Origin: Fusobacteria bacterium ZRK30
GTDB lineage: Bacteria; Fusobacteriota; Fusobacteriia; Fusobacteriales; Fusobacteriaceae
Length of the DNA: 64,000 nucleotides
Direction of reading: 5' to 3'
Assembly (NCBI GenBank): GCA_024628785.1
Contig: CP102404.1
Span: forward strand, 620,001-684,000
Both the position numbers and the translations under genes were made by a program. The notes under the pieces were generated by a model. It saw only the letters and a program-made list of their open reading frames with translations. It had not been told where the DNA came from and did not search any database. This document shows, piece by piece, positions 43,220 to 52,190 of this stretch (positions within the stretch are counted from its first letter, which is position 1; the number at the start of each line of letters is the position of its first letter).

Positions 43220-43549
43220 TTATTTATAATTAGTAATAAGAGATATCCTAAAGGTATTTCCTTTGTCTTCAATGTCTATGACTTCATATGATTCATCGTC
43301 AAGATTTACCGTACTGTTTATATAAACATCATTTGGGAAATCTTCCTTTTTCATTGAAAGAGTAATCCCTCCATGATAGATACCTGCTTCACTGTATCTA
43401 TCATTATTCTTTCCTTCATACTTTTTATTGAATTCTTCAGATGATTTTACAGCTATAATCTCATTTCCTTCAAAGGTAACCTTTTCTCCTATTTCATCCG
43501 GGTCAAATAGAAGATCTAGATCCTCATCCATCAGGTCTTTAAAGTTCAT
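43220..43549 (-). CDS. Head-tail attachment protein (FII-like)
   Basis: 109 residues: MNFKDLMDEDLDLLFDPDEI..., SMKKEDFPNDVYINSTVNLD, YEVIDIEDKGNTFRISL, matching lambda gpFII-type connectors. Overlaps the upstream gene by 11 bases. Confidence 0.7.
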   Translation of the reverse strand: MNFKDLMDEDLDLLFDPDEIGEKVTFEGNEIIAVKSSEEFNKKYEGKNNDRYSEAGIYHGGITLSMKKEDFPNDVYINSTVNLDDESYEVIDIEDKGNTFRISLITNYK

Positions 43550-43850
43550 CTTCAGCTTCCATAATTGCTTCTATGATCTCAGCTTTTCTAGTTACCTCTA
43601 GCTGAAGTTCCATCTCAACTGCCATCTCTTTTAATTCAGGGATGGTTAAGTCATCCAATTCCTTTATTCTTTTTTCCCGGGGTGACTCTTCAGGAGTTTT
43701 ATCTTCCTGGAAACGAGATTTTATTTCAGTTACAAAATCAGACTTAATAAGATCTGCTGCATCTTTATCATCTAACTCTATTATTTTCCCTGGTTTATAT
43801 ATTTTTCCCTTATATTCAATAGCAGTTAATTTAACTTTACATTTTTTCAT
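43539..43850 (-). CDS. Phage head accessory protein with C-terminal HeH/LEM-like motif
   Basis: 103 residues. N-terminal small beta domain (KVKLTAIEYKGKIYKPGKII), then ELDDLTIPELKEMAVEMELQ... EVTRKAEIIEAI, a typical SAP/HeH helix-extension-helix motif found in several phage packaging-linked proteins. GGGGGTAACC precedes the ATG. Confidence 0.65.
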   Translation of the reverse strand: MKKCKVKLTAIEYKGKIYKPGKIIELDDKDAADLIKSDFVTEIKSRFQEDKTPEESPREKRIKELDDLTIPELKEMAVEMELQLEVTRKAEIIEAIMEAEDEL

Positions 43851-43859
43851 GGTTACCCC

Positions 43860-44888
43860 CTATATTACTTTAGCTGCAATCCAGCCTTGAGCATCTTCCG
43901 GTATGATTAATGGTGAAGATCTGATTTCTAATAGGTCTGTATTACCTTCAGATGATGGAACAGTTTTTACCGCTTCTTTTCCAACAAATATTTTTGCTCT
44001 ATCTGTAATCTTTTCTCTGAATGGGAAACTTCCGTAATTTACTCTAAAACTTTTAGCTTTGAAGTATAAGAGTGTTCCATCAGGCAGGATAGGTTCCTCA
44101 GTTGGTTTTCCATACTCCTTTACCCAATCCATATATGAATAAATCTTGGTGTCTATCTCTGGGATATAACCAATGTATGAAACTCCAGGTTCTTTTTCCT
44201 TTGGTTTAAGATTGATAAGAGTGTCATTTAAGATCTTTATTTTCTCCATAAGAGTTTTGTTGTTGATAATTGATCTAGCTACATCTGGAGTAACTACCAC
44301 TGTATCCACAACATTCCCAGTATTCTTTTGGACTTCTAATTTTTGCTCACTTAACCACCCAATGATATCTGAACCTTCTGCATCAAATTTATCTGATCCT
44401 GTTAAAACTTTTAAAGTGAAATCTCCATATCTAATCCCTTCTTTTCCATTTCCCATAGGGAAAACACCACTCATTACTAATTGAGATAATGCCCAGATCT
44501 TAGTCCTGTGAGCTATTGTTTTTAATGTCTTTAAATCTTCTGCTACCTGTTTTTTTAAGATCTTATTCAGATCCTTTTTTCCTGTCATATAGATCCCTTC
44601 ACCAAATTGCTGTTGATATGCTGATTCAGCAGTTGCAGGTATTTTTAAAGATATAAATGGAGGTTTATATCTTGCAACCTCGAACCCCTCTCTCTCAATA
44701 AGGATTCCATTAGACATAGGCCCTACAAATGCTGCTCTTACCCTTCCATTATCTTTAGAATGTATCTCAATTTCCTGGACTACTTCCTCTATCTCTTTAC
44801 CAATCATGATATTCCAAAGGAAATTGACTGGTCTTTTTACTCTTTTTATTGCATCAGTTATCTTTCTTGCCTCATATGGTCCTGGCAT
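43860..44888 (-). CDS. Major capsid protein (lambda gpE family)
   Basis: 342 residues, the usual size. PVNFLWNIMIGKEIEEVVQE, ARYKPPFISLKIPATAESAY, QQFGEGIYM, and PEIDTKIYSYMDWVKEYGKP... LLYFKAKSFRVNYG are characteristic. Forms the icosahedral shell. Confidence 0.93.
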   Translation of the reverse strand: MPGPYEARKITDAIKRVKRPVNFLWNIMIGKEIEEVVQEIEIHSKDNGRVRAAFVGPMSNGILIEREGFEVARYKPPFISLKIPATAESAYQQQFGEGIYMTGKKDLNKILKKQVAEDLKTLKTIAHRTKIWALSQLVMSGVFPMGNGKEGIRYGDFTLKVLTGSDKFDAEGSDIIGWLSEQKLEVQKNTGNVVDTVVVTPDVARSIINNKTLMEKIKILNDTLINLKPKEKEPGVSYIGYIPEIDTKIYSYMDWVKEYGKPTEEPILPDGTLLYFKAKSFRVNYGSFPFREKITDRAKIFVGKEAVKTVPSSEGNTDLLEIRSSPLIIPEDAQGWIAAKVI

Positions 44889-44918
44889 TATTAATCACTC
44901 CTTTTGTTATTTAGATTT

Positions 44919-45242
44919 TTATCTCATATAGATATTTTTAGGAATACCATTTATTCTTATTTTTTCTATATCTATAGCATCTTCTTTGATAACTCCATTT
45001 TTATAGAACATTCCACTAACGTAAACCATTGCTGTTTCAGTTGTTGTTACTATTACATCCTCACTTAATACTCCAAAGAACTTAGTTTCATCTGTACACT
45101 TGGACAGTTTTAAAGTGGCAGGATCTAACTCTAAGAGCATCCCTCTGGTATAGGTTCCTGCTACAAATCCCATAGGTTCAACCAGATAGGGAACCACTCC
45201 TCCAGCTTTCAGGTTCTCAGGTTTTATTACTTCTTTAACCAT
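44919..45242 (-). CDS. Head decoration protein (lambda gpD-like)
   Basis: 107 residues. GFVAGTYTRGMLLELDPATL and TTTETAMVYVSGMFYKNGVI match the HDPD family that caps capsid threefold sites. GGAGAGTGATTTTTAA precedes the ATG. Confidence 0.85.
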   Translation of the reverse strand: MVKEVIKPENLKAGGVVPYLVEPMGFVAGTYTRGMLLELDPATLKLSKCTDETKFFGVLSEDVIVTTTETAMVYVSGMFYKNGVIKEDAIDIEKIRINGIPKNIYMR

Positions 45243-45258
45243 TTAAAAATCACTCTCC

Positions 45259-45666
45259 TTATTCCTCTCCATTTGCTAACGCTACGATTTCATCAATTTC
45301 ATCCTTTTCCTGTTTTTCTTTAATTTCTTCCGAAGTCATTCCATCTAAAATGTGTTCCTGGACTCCTCCGGCTTTTGCATCATCGATTTTATTTAGTAAA
45401 ATATCCATTTTATTCTCAACTTTAGGTTGAATTTCACCTTTTTTAGATTGAGTTGCCATCTCTTGAAGGATATCGACCATTAACTGCTGGTTAGCGGCTT
45501 TTATTGGAGCTTCAAATTTAGCTTTTTGGATACACTCCAATGATCTTCCTGCTCTTTGCTCTAATGTTTCTAAGGTTTGAATTCTTTCTCTTTCCTGGTT
45601 AACCCCTGCCTGAACTAACTGTTCGCATAGATCCGGGTATTCATTTTTTAATTGATTTAAATCCAT
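45259..45666 (-). CDS. Nested scaffold-like protein inside the protease gene
   Basis: An internal ATG at 45666 (MDLNQLKNEYPDLCEQLVQA) has AAGGAG 8 bases upstream and is in frame with the protease. The product would be 135 residues, mainly helical (QERERIQTLETLEQRAGRSL...). In lambda and relatives the scaffold Nu3 arises in the same way from the 3' part of the protease gene C. Position and ribosome site are seen; use is inferred. Confidence 0.55.
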   Translation of the reverse strand: MDLNQLKNEYPDLCEQLVQAGVNQERERIQTLETLEQRAGRSLECIQKAKFEAPIKAANQQLMVDILQEMATQSKKGEIQPKVENKMDILLNKIDDAKAGGVQEHILDGMTSEEIKEKQEKDEIDEIVALANGEE

Positions 45667-46383
45667 CTTTTCAACTCCTTCGGTATTTTTTAAATTTTTA
45701 TTTTTTGGTTCAACTTGTTTTTGCATACTATTTTTGATATTTTCTTTTTCTAAAAATTCATCTAAATTTTTAAATTCCGATACATTTAAAATTTCTTCAG
45801 TACCACACATAAGCATATTATTTTGTAAACTCATTTGAGCTTTGCTTTCACTCTCTATGTTAGTTACAAAACCATGGGCTAAAGCTGTCTTAGCAGTCAT
45901 CCAGGTAGTTGCATCCATCTTCTCTATAAGATCATCACGAGTTATGTTAACTTTGCTTAGATAAGCTTCTATGGAGACTTCTCTAAACTGGTCTAAATCA
46001 TCAGCTTGTTTTCTTAACTCACTGGCTTCCCCCCTTGTCATCCCATAATACGGGTTGTGGATCATCATCATAGATACCTTACTCATATGTATGGTGTCAC
46101 CTGCCATGGCTACTACAGTGGCAATAGAGGCACAGATCCCATCGATAAATATATTTACTTTAGCCGGGTGTCTCTTTAAACTGTTATATATAGCACATCC
46201 TGCAAAGACTCCTCCACCTCGGGAATTAATCCTGACATCTATCTCACTGATCTCTCCTAATGCATCTAATTCTTCATTGACGTTCTTTGGAGTAGCATCG
46301 GCAAACCAGCCCTCACCTATGACACCATAGATCCTTATTTCTGCTTTCTTTTTGCTTATCATTACTGCATTAAGTAAGCTCAT
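45259..46383 (-). CDS. Head maturation protease, ClpP-like (lambda gpC family)
   Basis: 374 residues. ClpP-like serine protease domain in residues 10-180: INSRGGGVFAGCAIYNSLKR, DGICASIATVVAMAGD (catalytic Ser in CASIA), MMMIHNPYYG (catalytic His). The C-terminal part is a scaffold-like helical domain with its own internal start. The ATG of MSLLNAVMISK overlaps the portal stop codon; a GTG three codons earlier is also possible. Confidence 0.9.
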   Translation of the reverse strand: MSLLNAVMISKKKAEIRIYGVIGEGWFADATPKNVNEELDALGEISEIDVRINSRGGGVFAGCAIYNSLKRHPAKVNIFIDGICASIATVVAMAGDTIHMSKVSMMMIHNPYYGMTRGEASELRKQADDLDQFREVSIEAYLSKVNITRDDLIEKMDATTWMTAKTALAHGFVTNIESESKAQMSLQNNMLMCGTEEILNVSEFKNLDEFLEKENIKNSMQKQVEPKNKNLKNTEGVEKMDLNQLKNEYPDLCEQLVQAGVNQERERIQTLETLEQRAGRSLECIQKAKFEAPIKAANQQLMVDILQEMATQSKKGEIQPKVENKMDILLNKIDDAKAGGVQEHILDGMTSEEIKEKQEKDEIDEIVALANGEE

Positions 46384-47893
46384 CTTCCTCACCTTCTTTA
46401 GTTTTTTCTTTTTTTGAATTTCCCTTATTTATCAATCCATATTTTTTCATCTTCTTTACCTCTCGGCCCCGCTGCTCGATATTGTCATCAATATCACTGC
46501 CGTTGATCTCCATACTTTCTCTGGCACCTGTCGTTAGGTTATATTTAATTCTAAGCTCTGCAGCTTTAGCTTCTCTTAGAGGATCTAGTGATCCAGGAGC
46601 CTGCCCGAACCATTGGGTCTTCTGGTATGCTTTTCTTTTAAAGGGATCTTCATATCCAGGTAGATCGATATAGTCCATAGCTACACAATAATCTAAAAAT
46701 TCCTCATAGATAGGCTGCATAAAATCATCTGTAAACCATTGTCTCCTGGTTTTCAACATCTTCCAGGACTCTAATAAGGCCCCTTTTGAAGCTGAATAGT
46801 TGTTGGAGAATTTAAGAAGTAATTGTTCAGGGGATAGTTCTAAAGCAGCCCCTAAATGAACACACATAGTATCCATAAATTTAGTGAACCCTGAATTAGG
46901 TCTGTTAGAATCTGGAAATACTATTTTTTGACCAGGAGCCAAATGATTGAAAGTTCCGCTTTTAAGTTTAAAATCTTTTCCGTTTTTAGGTTTAAATGGA
47001 CTTTGAGATTTAGTTTTCTGTGTTTCGTTTTCTAAAAAGGCTGTAAAATATGAGTTTATGGTAGCTGCCATAAGTTCTGCATGGGTAAATTTTCTCATTT
47101 GATGGAGGATCTCAAGAACCGGTGCTATCAATGGGACTCCCCTTCTCTGTCCTATCCTTTCTTTATCCATGAGAACCAATAAATTTTTTCTGCCTGTTTT
47201 ACTTCCATGAACCTGGATCTTAGTAGTTTCAGATCCTTCTTTGTTCTTTTTAAAGTGATAAGCAGTTATTATTCCATTTTTATCCTTTTCTACACCGTTT
47301 TTAATATCTTTATCTCCAGTATCTGAAGGATTAATACAACTGGCCGGATCTAACAGTCTTATTTTTAATCCAAATAGCTCTCCCGGATGAAGTTTAAATG
47401 AGAGAGCTGCAAAACACTCCCCATCGATTAGAGATGTTAGGATAGCCAGTGATTGAATATGACTTAATTTAGACTGCCTTCCCCAATCACATTCAGTAGA
47501 TCCTGCCCACATTCTCCATAGGTTCTCTATATTTTTTTCTATCTCCTCTTTTTTCTCTTGTTCCAGGTTTAGGATATTGTTGTCTATAGATGCTTTTAGT
47601 TTTATCCCAGTTCCTATAACATTGGATCTGATCCTTTTGACAGCTCCGTTAGCTATGGCATTTCCCATAAATTCATCTCTGGATCTGGCCACTAAGATAT
47701 CTTTTGATTCTCCTATATCCACATCAGCACTATTAATCTCGTCATCATAATCCATAGCATTTTGAGTTCCTGCTCCATGATTATGAAATTGAACTACTTT
47801 TTCATAGGTTTTTTCAGCATGATAAAGCTTTGTCTCTGCTCTTATCCTCCTGGCTGCTAATCCAGGGAAATATTTTTTTAATGATAGTTCCAT
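46370..47893 (-). CDS. Portal protein (lambda gpB family)
   Basis: 507 residues. NAIANGAVKRIRSNVIGTGI, DGECFAALSFKLHPGELFGL, LLDPASCINPSD and FSNNYSASKGALLESWKMLK are diagnostic of the lambda-type portal. Dodecameric ring for DNA packaging. AGGAGGGCTAA precedes the ATG. Confidence 0.93.
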   Translation of the reverse strand: MELSLKKYFPGLAARRIRAETKLYHAEKTYEKVVQFHNHGAGTQNAMDYDDEINSADVDIGESKDILVARSRDEFMGNAIANGAVKRIRSNVIGTGIKLKASIDNNILNLEQEKKEEIEKNIENLWRMWAGSTECDWGRQSKLSHIQSLAILTSLIDGECFAALSFKLHPGELFGLKIRLLDPASCINPSDTGDKDIKNGVEKDKNGIITAYHFKKNKEGSETTKIQVHGSKTGRKNLLVLMDKERIGQRRGVPLIAPVLEILHQMRKFTHAELMAATINSYFTAFLENETQKTKSQSPFKPKNGKDFKLKSGTFNHLAPGQKIVFPDSNRPNSGFTKFMDTMCVHLGAALELSPEQLLLKFSNNYSASKGALLESWKMLKTRRQWFTDDFMQPIYEEFLDYCVAMDYIDLPGYEDPFKRKAYQKTQWFGQAPGSLDPLREAKAAELRIKYNLTTGARESMEINGSDIDDNIEQRGREVKKMKKYGLINKGNSKKEKTKEGEEDELT

Positions 47894-47902
47894 TTAGCCC
47901 TC

Positions 47903-48139
47903 CTAATGTCTTCCTGGTATTAAATTCTCGATTGTCATTCCCACATTATCGGGATCCCCGTATTCTCTGCACCTTTCTTCATAGAGTTTAATTCCCCTCT
48001 GAATCATTCCCAGGTCTGCCCTGGTAACTTCTTTTCCATCGATGTTATATGCCTGACCTAATAAGACTTTTTCTTCAGCTTTTAAATACATCTTTAATTT
48101 CTCCTGGCACATTTTCAGGGTTATTCCTGTAATACTCAT
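47903..48139 (-). CDS. Head-tail joining protein, DUF6148/gpW-like
   Basis: 78 residues. LKMYLKAEEKVLLGQAYNID and VTRADLGMIQRGIKLYEERC match the short gpW/DUF6148-type proteins found between large terminase and portal. Overlaps the terminase stop by 4 bases. Confidence 0.8.
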   Translation of the reverse strand: MSITGITLKMCQEKLKMYLKAEEKVLLGQAYNIDGKEVTRADLGMIQRGIKLYEERCREYGDPDNVGMTIENLIPGRH

Positions 48140-49923
48140 TCTTCCTCCCTTTCTAGATATCCAACTTTAGATAATAGACTCAATTCTTCTTTGGATAAGG
48201 CTGCTAAAATTTTCATGTCGTAATCATATATTTCAAGTGCTGCTTCAGAATAATTATGTAAATCTAGTGCTTCATTCCTTTCTCTAATTTTTATCCACTT
48301 GTTACTCTTAGGATCTCGAACCTCAGCAGTTAAACTTAAAAAATATTCTTCAGTATAGTTACTAGTTGGCCTTTTAGGAAAATGACAGAACCCTGGTCCA
48401 GGTTTTTTAATCCTCAATTTACTCATAGTTGAATCTTTTAATGCATTGACTCCTACTGAATAGAGGTTTATTTCATTATTTTTAGTTTTCCTAAATCCGT
48501 TATTTATTGGAACTATTCCACCCTGCCCCTTAATTCCAAAGATCCTTTCATCTTCTTTATCAGAGACAAAGTTATATACGTTTTGTGTGTTGTAACCAGT
48601 ATCTATACAAGTTGCAAAGATCTTTAATGGAGTTCCATCTTTGAAATAAAAATCAGATTTTAAAAACTCATAGAGTTCGTTCCAGACCTCCTCTTTGGAT
48701 GGATTTCCATAAAATACCTGGTATGTAATCCCCCAGCTTTCCCGGCCTAATCCCCAGCCTTTGACTTCTAGTTCAATTCTGTTATGCTGGACATCTACTC
48801 CTGCAGTTAGGAGCAGGACACCTTCAGGTACTTCAGCCTCATAGGTTTCTCTTCTTTTGAATAGAGCCATATAGTCGATTGTCTTGATGTTTTCTTCTTC
48901 CCAAGTTTCGGCTAATACAGTATTTTTAAATGTCTTTATCTTCTCCATATCCCCCTGGGATTCTATCCATTCCTCAACTATTGATTCCCAGGTTCTCCAT
49001 GGACTAGCTAAAGCACTCAGGTGATAACTTAACTTCTTTTTTCTTTCAGGGAATTTATGTACCCATTTCCCTTTAGACTGGTTTCCTTTTTTCCATTCTT
49101 TCTCATGGGATAAGGCTCCACATTCATTACAAACCATCTCCACTGTTTCGTGGTCGTTATCTATCCACTTTAGGTTTTTAAAATCTAATACCTGGTATTC
49201 ACCACAATGGGGACAAGGGAGCTTCCATACTGCTTGTGAGCCGTTGGCAAACTCTTTTTCTATAGCACTTCTATTTTTTACAGTAGGTGTCCCGGTAATA
49301 ATACATTTACTTTCATCCCCATAGGTAGTTAATCTCTTTCTCCCAAGGGATATAACATCTCCTTCCCTTCCTGAAGACTCGGGATACCTGTCTACCTCAT
49401 CAAAGAAAATTATTCTGATGGGTCTGGCTGCTAACTTACTTGGTGAGTTAGATCCTATAAAGGCAAGATACCCTCCCGGGAACATCTTATGGGTAACTGT
49501 ATTCCCTGAGTTCTTGGAGTTTGCATCCTTTATCCTGGCTTTTAGTACATAGGTATCTCTTATCATTGGAGCTATCCGCTCCTTGGAATAGGCTATTGCC
49601 ATGGTATCTGTCGGCTGCACTAAGAGCATGGGACAGGGATCCAGGTGAGCATATTTACCAAAGATATTATTTATAAACTCTGATTTGGCCAGCTGTGAAG
49701 CCATCATAAGAATTACTTCTCTAACCTCTCCAGATTCTAGTCTTTCATAGATCTCTATCATGTATGGAGTTCTCTTTGTCTCCCAGGCTCCGATCTCTTT
49801 GGAGCCCTCTGAAGATAAGATCCTGTTTGCATCTGCCCATTCACTGATACTTAAATTAATTGGAGGTTTTAATAACTCCAGGCATTCTTTGAATAAATTT
49901 CTTACTTTTTTTCTTCTACTCAT
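48136..49923 (-). CDS. Terminase large subunit (GpA family)
   Basis: 595 residues. DNA packaging ATPase/nuclease. Starts with LFKECLELLKPPINLSISEW; EVILMMASQLAKSEFINNIF holds the Walker A-like region, RPIRIIFFDEVDRYP the Walker B with DE, WKLPCPHCGEYQVLDFKNLK and MVCNECGAL a zinc ribbon, and LLLTAGVDVQHNRIELEVKG the nuclease Asp. Start overlaps the small-subunit stop. Confidence 0.94.
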   Translation of the reverse strand: MSRRKKVRNLFKECLELLKPPINLSISEWADANRILSSEGSKEIGAWETKRTPYMIEIYERLESGEVREVILMMASQLAKSEFINNIFGKYAHLDPCPMLLVQPTDTMAIAYSKERIAPMIRDTYVLKARIKDANSKNSGNTVTHKMFPGGYLAFIGSNSPSKLAARPIRIIFFDEVDRYPESSGREGDVISLGRKRLTTYGDESKCIITGTPTVKNRSAIEKEFANGSQAVWKLPCPHCGEYQVLDFKNLKWIDNDHETVEMVCNECGALSHEKEWKKGNQSKGKWVHKFPERKKKLSYHLSALASPWRTWESIVEEWIESQGDMEKIKTFKNTVLAETWEEENIKTIDYMALFKRRETYEAEVPEGVLLLTAGVDVQHNRIELEVKGWGLGRESWGITYQVFYGNPSKEEVWNELYEFLKSDFYFKDGTPLKIFATCIDTGYNTQNVYNFVSDKEDERIFGIKGQGGIVPINNGFRKTKNNEINLYSVGVNALKDSTMSKLRIKKPGPGFCHFPKRPTSNYTEEYFLSLTAEVRDPKSNKWIKIRERNEALDLHNYSEAALEIYDYDMKILAALSKEELSLLSKVGYLEREEE

Positions 49924-50375
49924 CGTTTATCACCTTTATTACTTGGAGGATCATACTTTTCCAACTCCTCCAAAGCTTTTAATACATGTTTTTCTACAAT
50001 TGTTTTTATATCCGGTTTTTCATTTTGCTCTATCTCAATGGTTATTTTTCTGCTGGTACTGAGTAACTGTGATTTAAACTTTATGAGCATATCAGACAAG
50101 ATCCCTCTGACCACATGATCAGGGTAATATTCATCTTTTAAAATCTTTAAATTAAACTCTTGTGTTTCTCTTTTTGCTTTTTTTAATTTCTGATCTTCAA
50201 GGTTATGGTCTCCGTTTTTACTTTTGATCTGTTTTATATATTCCTTAACACACTTCCCGTAGAGATATTCCCCGGGAGCATATTTGAAATCTTTAAATAA
50301 ATTTCTTACCTGCCTTTCAGTGATTAAAAACTGTTTAGCCAGTTGTTTTTCTTTTATTAAAATTGTTTGACCCAT
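49920..50375 (-). CDS. Terminase small subunit (Nu1-like)
   Basis: 151 residues. N-terminal winged HTH (KEKQLAKQFLITERQVRNLF), followed by KAKRETQEFNLKILKDEYYP and VRGILSDMLIKFKSQLLSTS, the Nu1/DUF1441 pattern. Recognises the packaging site. AGGAGGATAT precedes the ATG. Its upstream 100 bases are the sequence that reappears in relic B at 19140-19235. Confidence 0.85.
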   Translation of the reverse strand: MGQTILIKEKQLAKQFLITERQVRNLFKDFKYAPGEYLYGKCVKEYIKQIKSKNGDHNLEDQKLKKAKRETQEFNLKILKDEYYPDHVVRGILSDMLIKFKSQLLSTSRKITIEIEQNEKPDIKTIVEKHVLKALEELEKYDPPSNKGDKR

Positions 50376-50562
50376 ATATCCTCCTAAAATTTTTGGAAGT
50401 CCCGAATAAAAATTTTGTTACGGCCAAAGTTCCGCAAAATTTCCCCGCAAAGCTTTTTCCTAGAGCTCTCACAGTACCTTTTTTTTTTAAGTTGACTTTG
50501 CTTTTTTATATGTTAAGATTAAAATGGTTAAAGTTTTTTTTAATCACTGGGAGGGAGTTATT

Positions 50563-50763
50563 GTGACTTATTTTATTGACAATGCAACTCATACTATTCA
50601 TAAATCTGTGTGTCCGCATATATCATTAGCTGATATGGTTATGCTGGGGATCTATATGGATGATGAAGAAGCATTGAGAGATGCCAAAGATGAAGGATAT
50701 TGTAATGCTGATGGTTGTTGGTACTGTTGTTCATCTTGTTGTTCAGTTGAGGAGAAAGGGTAA
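50563..50763 (+). CDS. Small HxxxC...CxxC protein, subfamily 3 (intact prophage)
   Basis: 66 residues starting at GTG: VTYFIDNATHTIHKSVC (HxxxC), LGIYMDDEEALRDAKDEGYC, NADGCWYCCSSCC. Ribosome site GGGAGGG 7 bases upstream; a 13-codon longer frame has none. Promoter TTGACT-16-TAAGAT at 50491-50518. It runs against the phage late genes and is the counterpart of 19288-19482. Zinc binding is inferred from His, Cys and CxxC. Confidence 0.75.
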   Translation: MTYFIDNATHTIHKSVCPHISLADMVMLGIYMDDEEALRDAKDEGYCNADGCWYCCSSCCSVEEKG

Positions 50764-50950
50764 ATAATTTTTATTATTTACTCTTTTTCATTTATCGATC
50801 TATTTTCTTTCCGGCTATAATCACTGCTAACATCATTCATATTCTTTTAGCTTTATAAACATTTAATTTTTTCAAACAGGAAACGTAATCACCCGTTTGT
50901 ATCCTTGAATTATTATGTTATACTGTATGGAGATAAAGGAGGTGACAGCA

Positions 50951-51136
50951 ATGATAATTTATGTTGATTTTTATATCGATATTAAAACCAATGAAATTCA
51001 TCAATTTGGATGTAATCATATCCCAGCTGGAAATAATGCCTATTTAGGAATCTATAGAAACAGAGAGGTTGCATTAATACACGCTAAATCTAAAGGGTTT
51101 ATAAATGCTTCTATTTCTAATTGCTGCAACATATAA
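50951..51136 (+). CDS. Small HxxxC / CC protein, subfamily 2 (intact prophage)
   Basis: 61 residues: YVDFYIDIKTNEIHQFGC (HxxxC), YLGIYRNREVALIHAKSKGF, INASISNCCNI (CC instead of CxxC). Promoter TTGTAT-16-TATACT at 50899-50926, AGGAGG 8 bases before the ATG, terminator at 51153-51178. Counterparts: 15536-15727 and 20292-20477. Confidence 0.72.
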   Translation: MIIYVDFYIDIKTNEIHQFGCNHIPAGNNAYLGIYRNREVALIHAKSKGFINASISNCCNI

Positions 51137-51152
51137 TTTAAAAATAATAATT

Positions 51153-51180
51153 GGGGGCTATTTTATAGCTCCTTTTATTA
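51153..51180 (+). terminator. Terminator of small HxxxC gene
   Basis: GGGGGCTA/TAGCTCC hairpin with loop TTTTA, followed by TTTTATTATT. Confidence 0.75.
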
Positions 51181-51195
51181 TTCCTGAGAGTTCTC

Positions 51196-51702
51196 TTATC
51201 CATCCTCTTCTTCATCCATAAACATCACACCTTTTTCTTTTTTAATAACTTTCTTTGATTCCTCATACTTAATCTGCTTTAACTTATAGTCTATCTGTTC
51301 TGTAGATGTCTGAAGGCTGAACAGCTCCTTACCCAGCTTATACAGTTCTGTAGTGGCTGCTATCCTATTCTTTAAGGCTTCTTCATGAGCTTTTACCTTT
51401 GGCTTCGTTCCACTATTGTTTAACTCCATGAGATAGGATAGGTTAGACTGATGGAGAGTCCTGTAATCAGTAATGACTTTATCTCTTAACTCAACTCTTT
51501 TCTCGATATCATCTTCAATAAATGCCTGCTGTAATATTGCTCTGGTCTTCCCTTTACTCCAGCTTTCTTTACTGGAAATGTTTCTGAGGGTTCCATAGTT
51601 GACAACATACTCAATGGATATATCCAGTAGATCCATTCCGGATTCATATGCTTTTTTCATCTCATTTTTTTTATCAGTACTGATTTTTTTGTATCTACTC
51701 AT
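51196..51702 (-). CDS. Terminase-small-like HTH protein
   Basis: 168 residues. N-terminal HTH (KKNEMKKAYESGMDLLDISI... YGTLRNISSKESWSKGK) as in Mu-like small terminase/DUF1804 proteins; then helical region with AHEEALKNRIAATTELYKLG. It may be a second DNA-packaging or regulatory DNA-binding protein. Overlaps the gene upstream by 8 bases. Confidence 0.65.
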   Translation of the reverse strand: MSRYKKISTDKKNEMKKAYESGMDLLDISIEYVVNYGTLRNISSKESWSKGKTRAILQQAFIEDDIEKRVELRDKVITDYRTLHQSNLSYLMELNNSGTKPKVKAHEEALKNRIAATTELYKLGKELFSLQTSTEQIDYKLKQIKYEESKKVIKKEKGVMFMDEEEDG

Positions 51703-51997
51703 CGGGAATCAACCTTAGATCACTTAGGTCTACTCCATGGGTCTTCTCTATGAGATCTATAAGTAGCTTGCCCATTGTTGCTTCTGTATTGATCTTCTTT
51801 ATGATAGCTTCCCTGAGCTTAGTCGGATCTTTATTACTGACCACATCAAAGCTGGGATTATTAAAAAAATATAAATAACTGTTTGCAAAGATATTTATGG
51901 TTTCTGATGATCTATCTGTTTGAAAAAATGAGATCTTAAACTTCTCTGCACTTTCTATCATCTCAGTAAAATCTTTTTGATTCATTTTTAGCATCAT
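51695..51997 (-). CDS. Hypothetical phage early protein
   Basis: 100 residues: KMNQKDFTEMIESAEKFKIS... LIDLIEKTHGVDLSDLRLIP. No known motif. I use the ATG with GGAGGTG 7 bases upstream. On the minus strand upstream, CCCTATATAATGAGG (52065-52080) shares the TTCCCTATATAATGA text found before 55184. Confidence 0.6.
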   Translation of the reverse strand: MMLKMNQKDFTEMIESAEKFKISFFQTDRSSETINIFANSYLYFFNNPSFDVVSNKDPTKLREAIIKKINTEATMGKLLIDLIEKTHGVDLSDLRLIPDE

Positions 51998-52155
51998 GAC
52001 TCTCACCTCCAAACTTTATTTTTATGTCATAATAATGTCATAAATCACTTTAAATTTTCTGCCTCATTATATAGGGAAACTGTGTCACAATTAATTTTTG
52101 TCATTTCTTTTCAATCAATTGTTTTATAAAGGCTAGAGAAGAAATTAGCACTTTT

Positions 52156-52190
52156 ATTTTTTCCTCACTATCTGGGATTAGTGAGGAAAA
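52156..52190. terminator. Hairpin at the end of the replication gene
   Basis: TTTTTCCTCACTA/TAGTGAGGAAAAA perfect stem with loop TCTGGGAT, overlapping the last codons of the gene at 52178. Confidence 0.65.
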
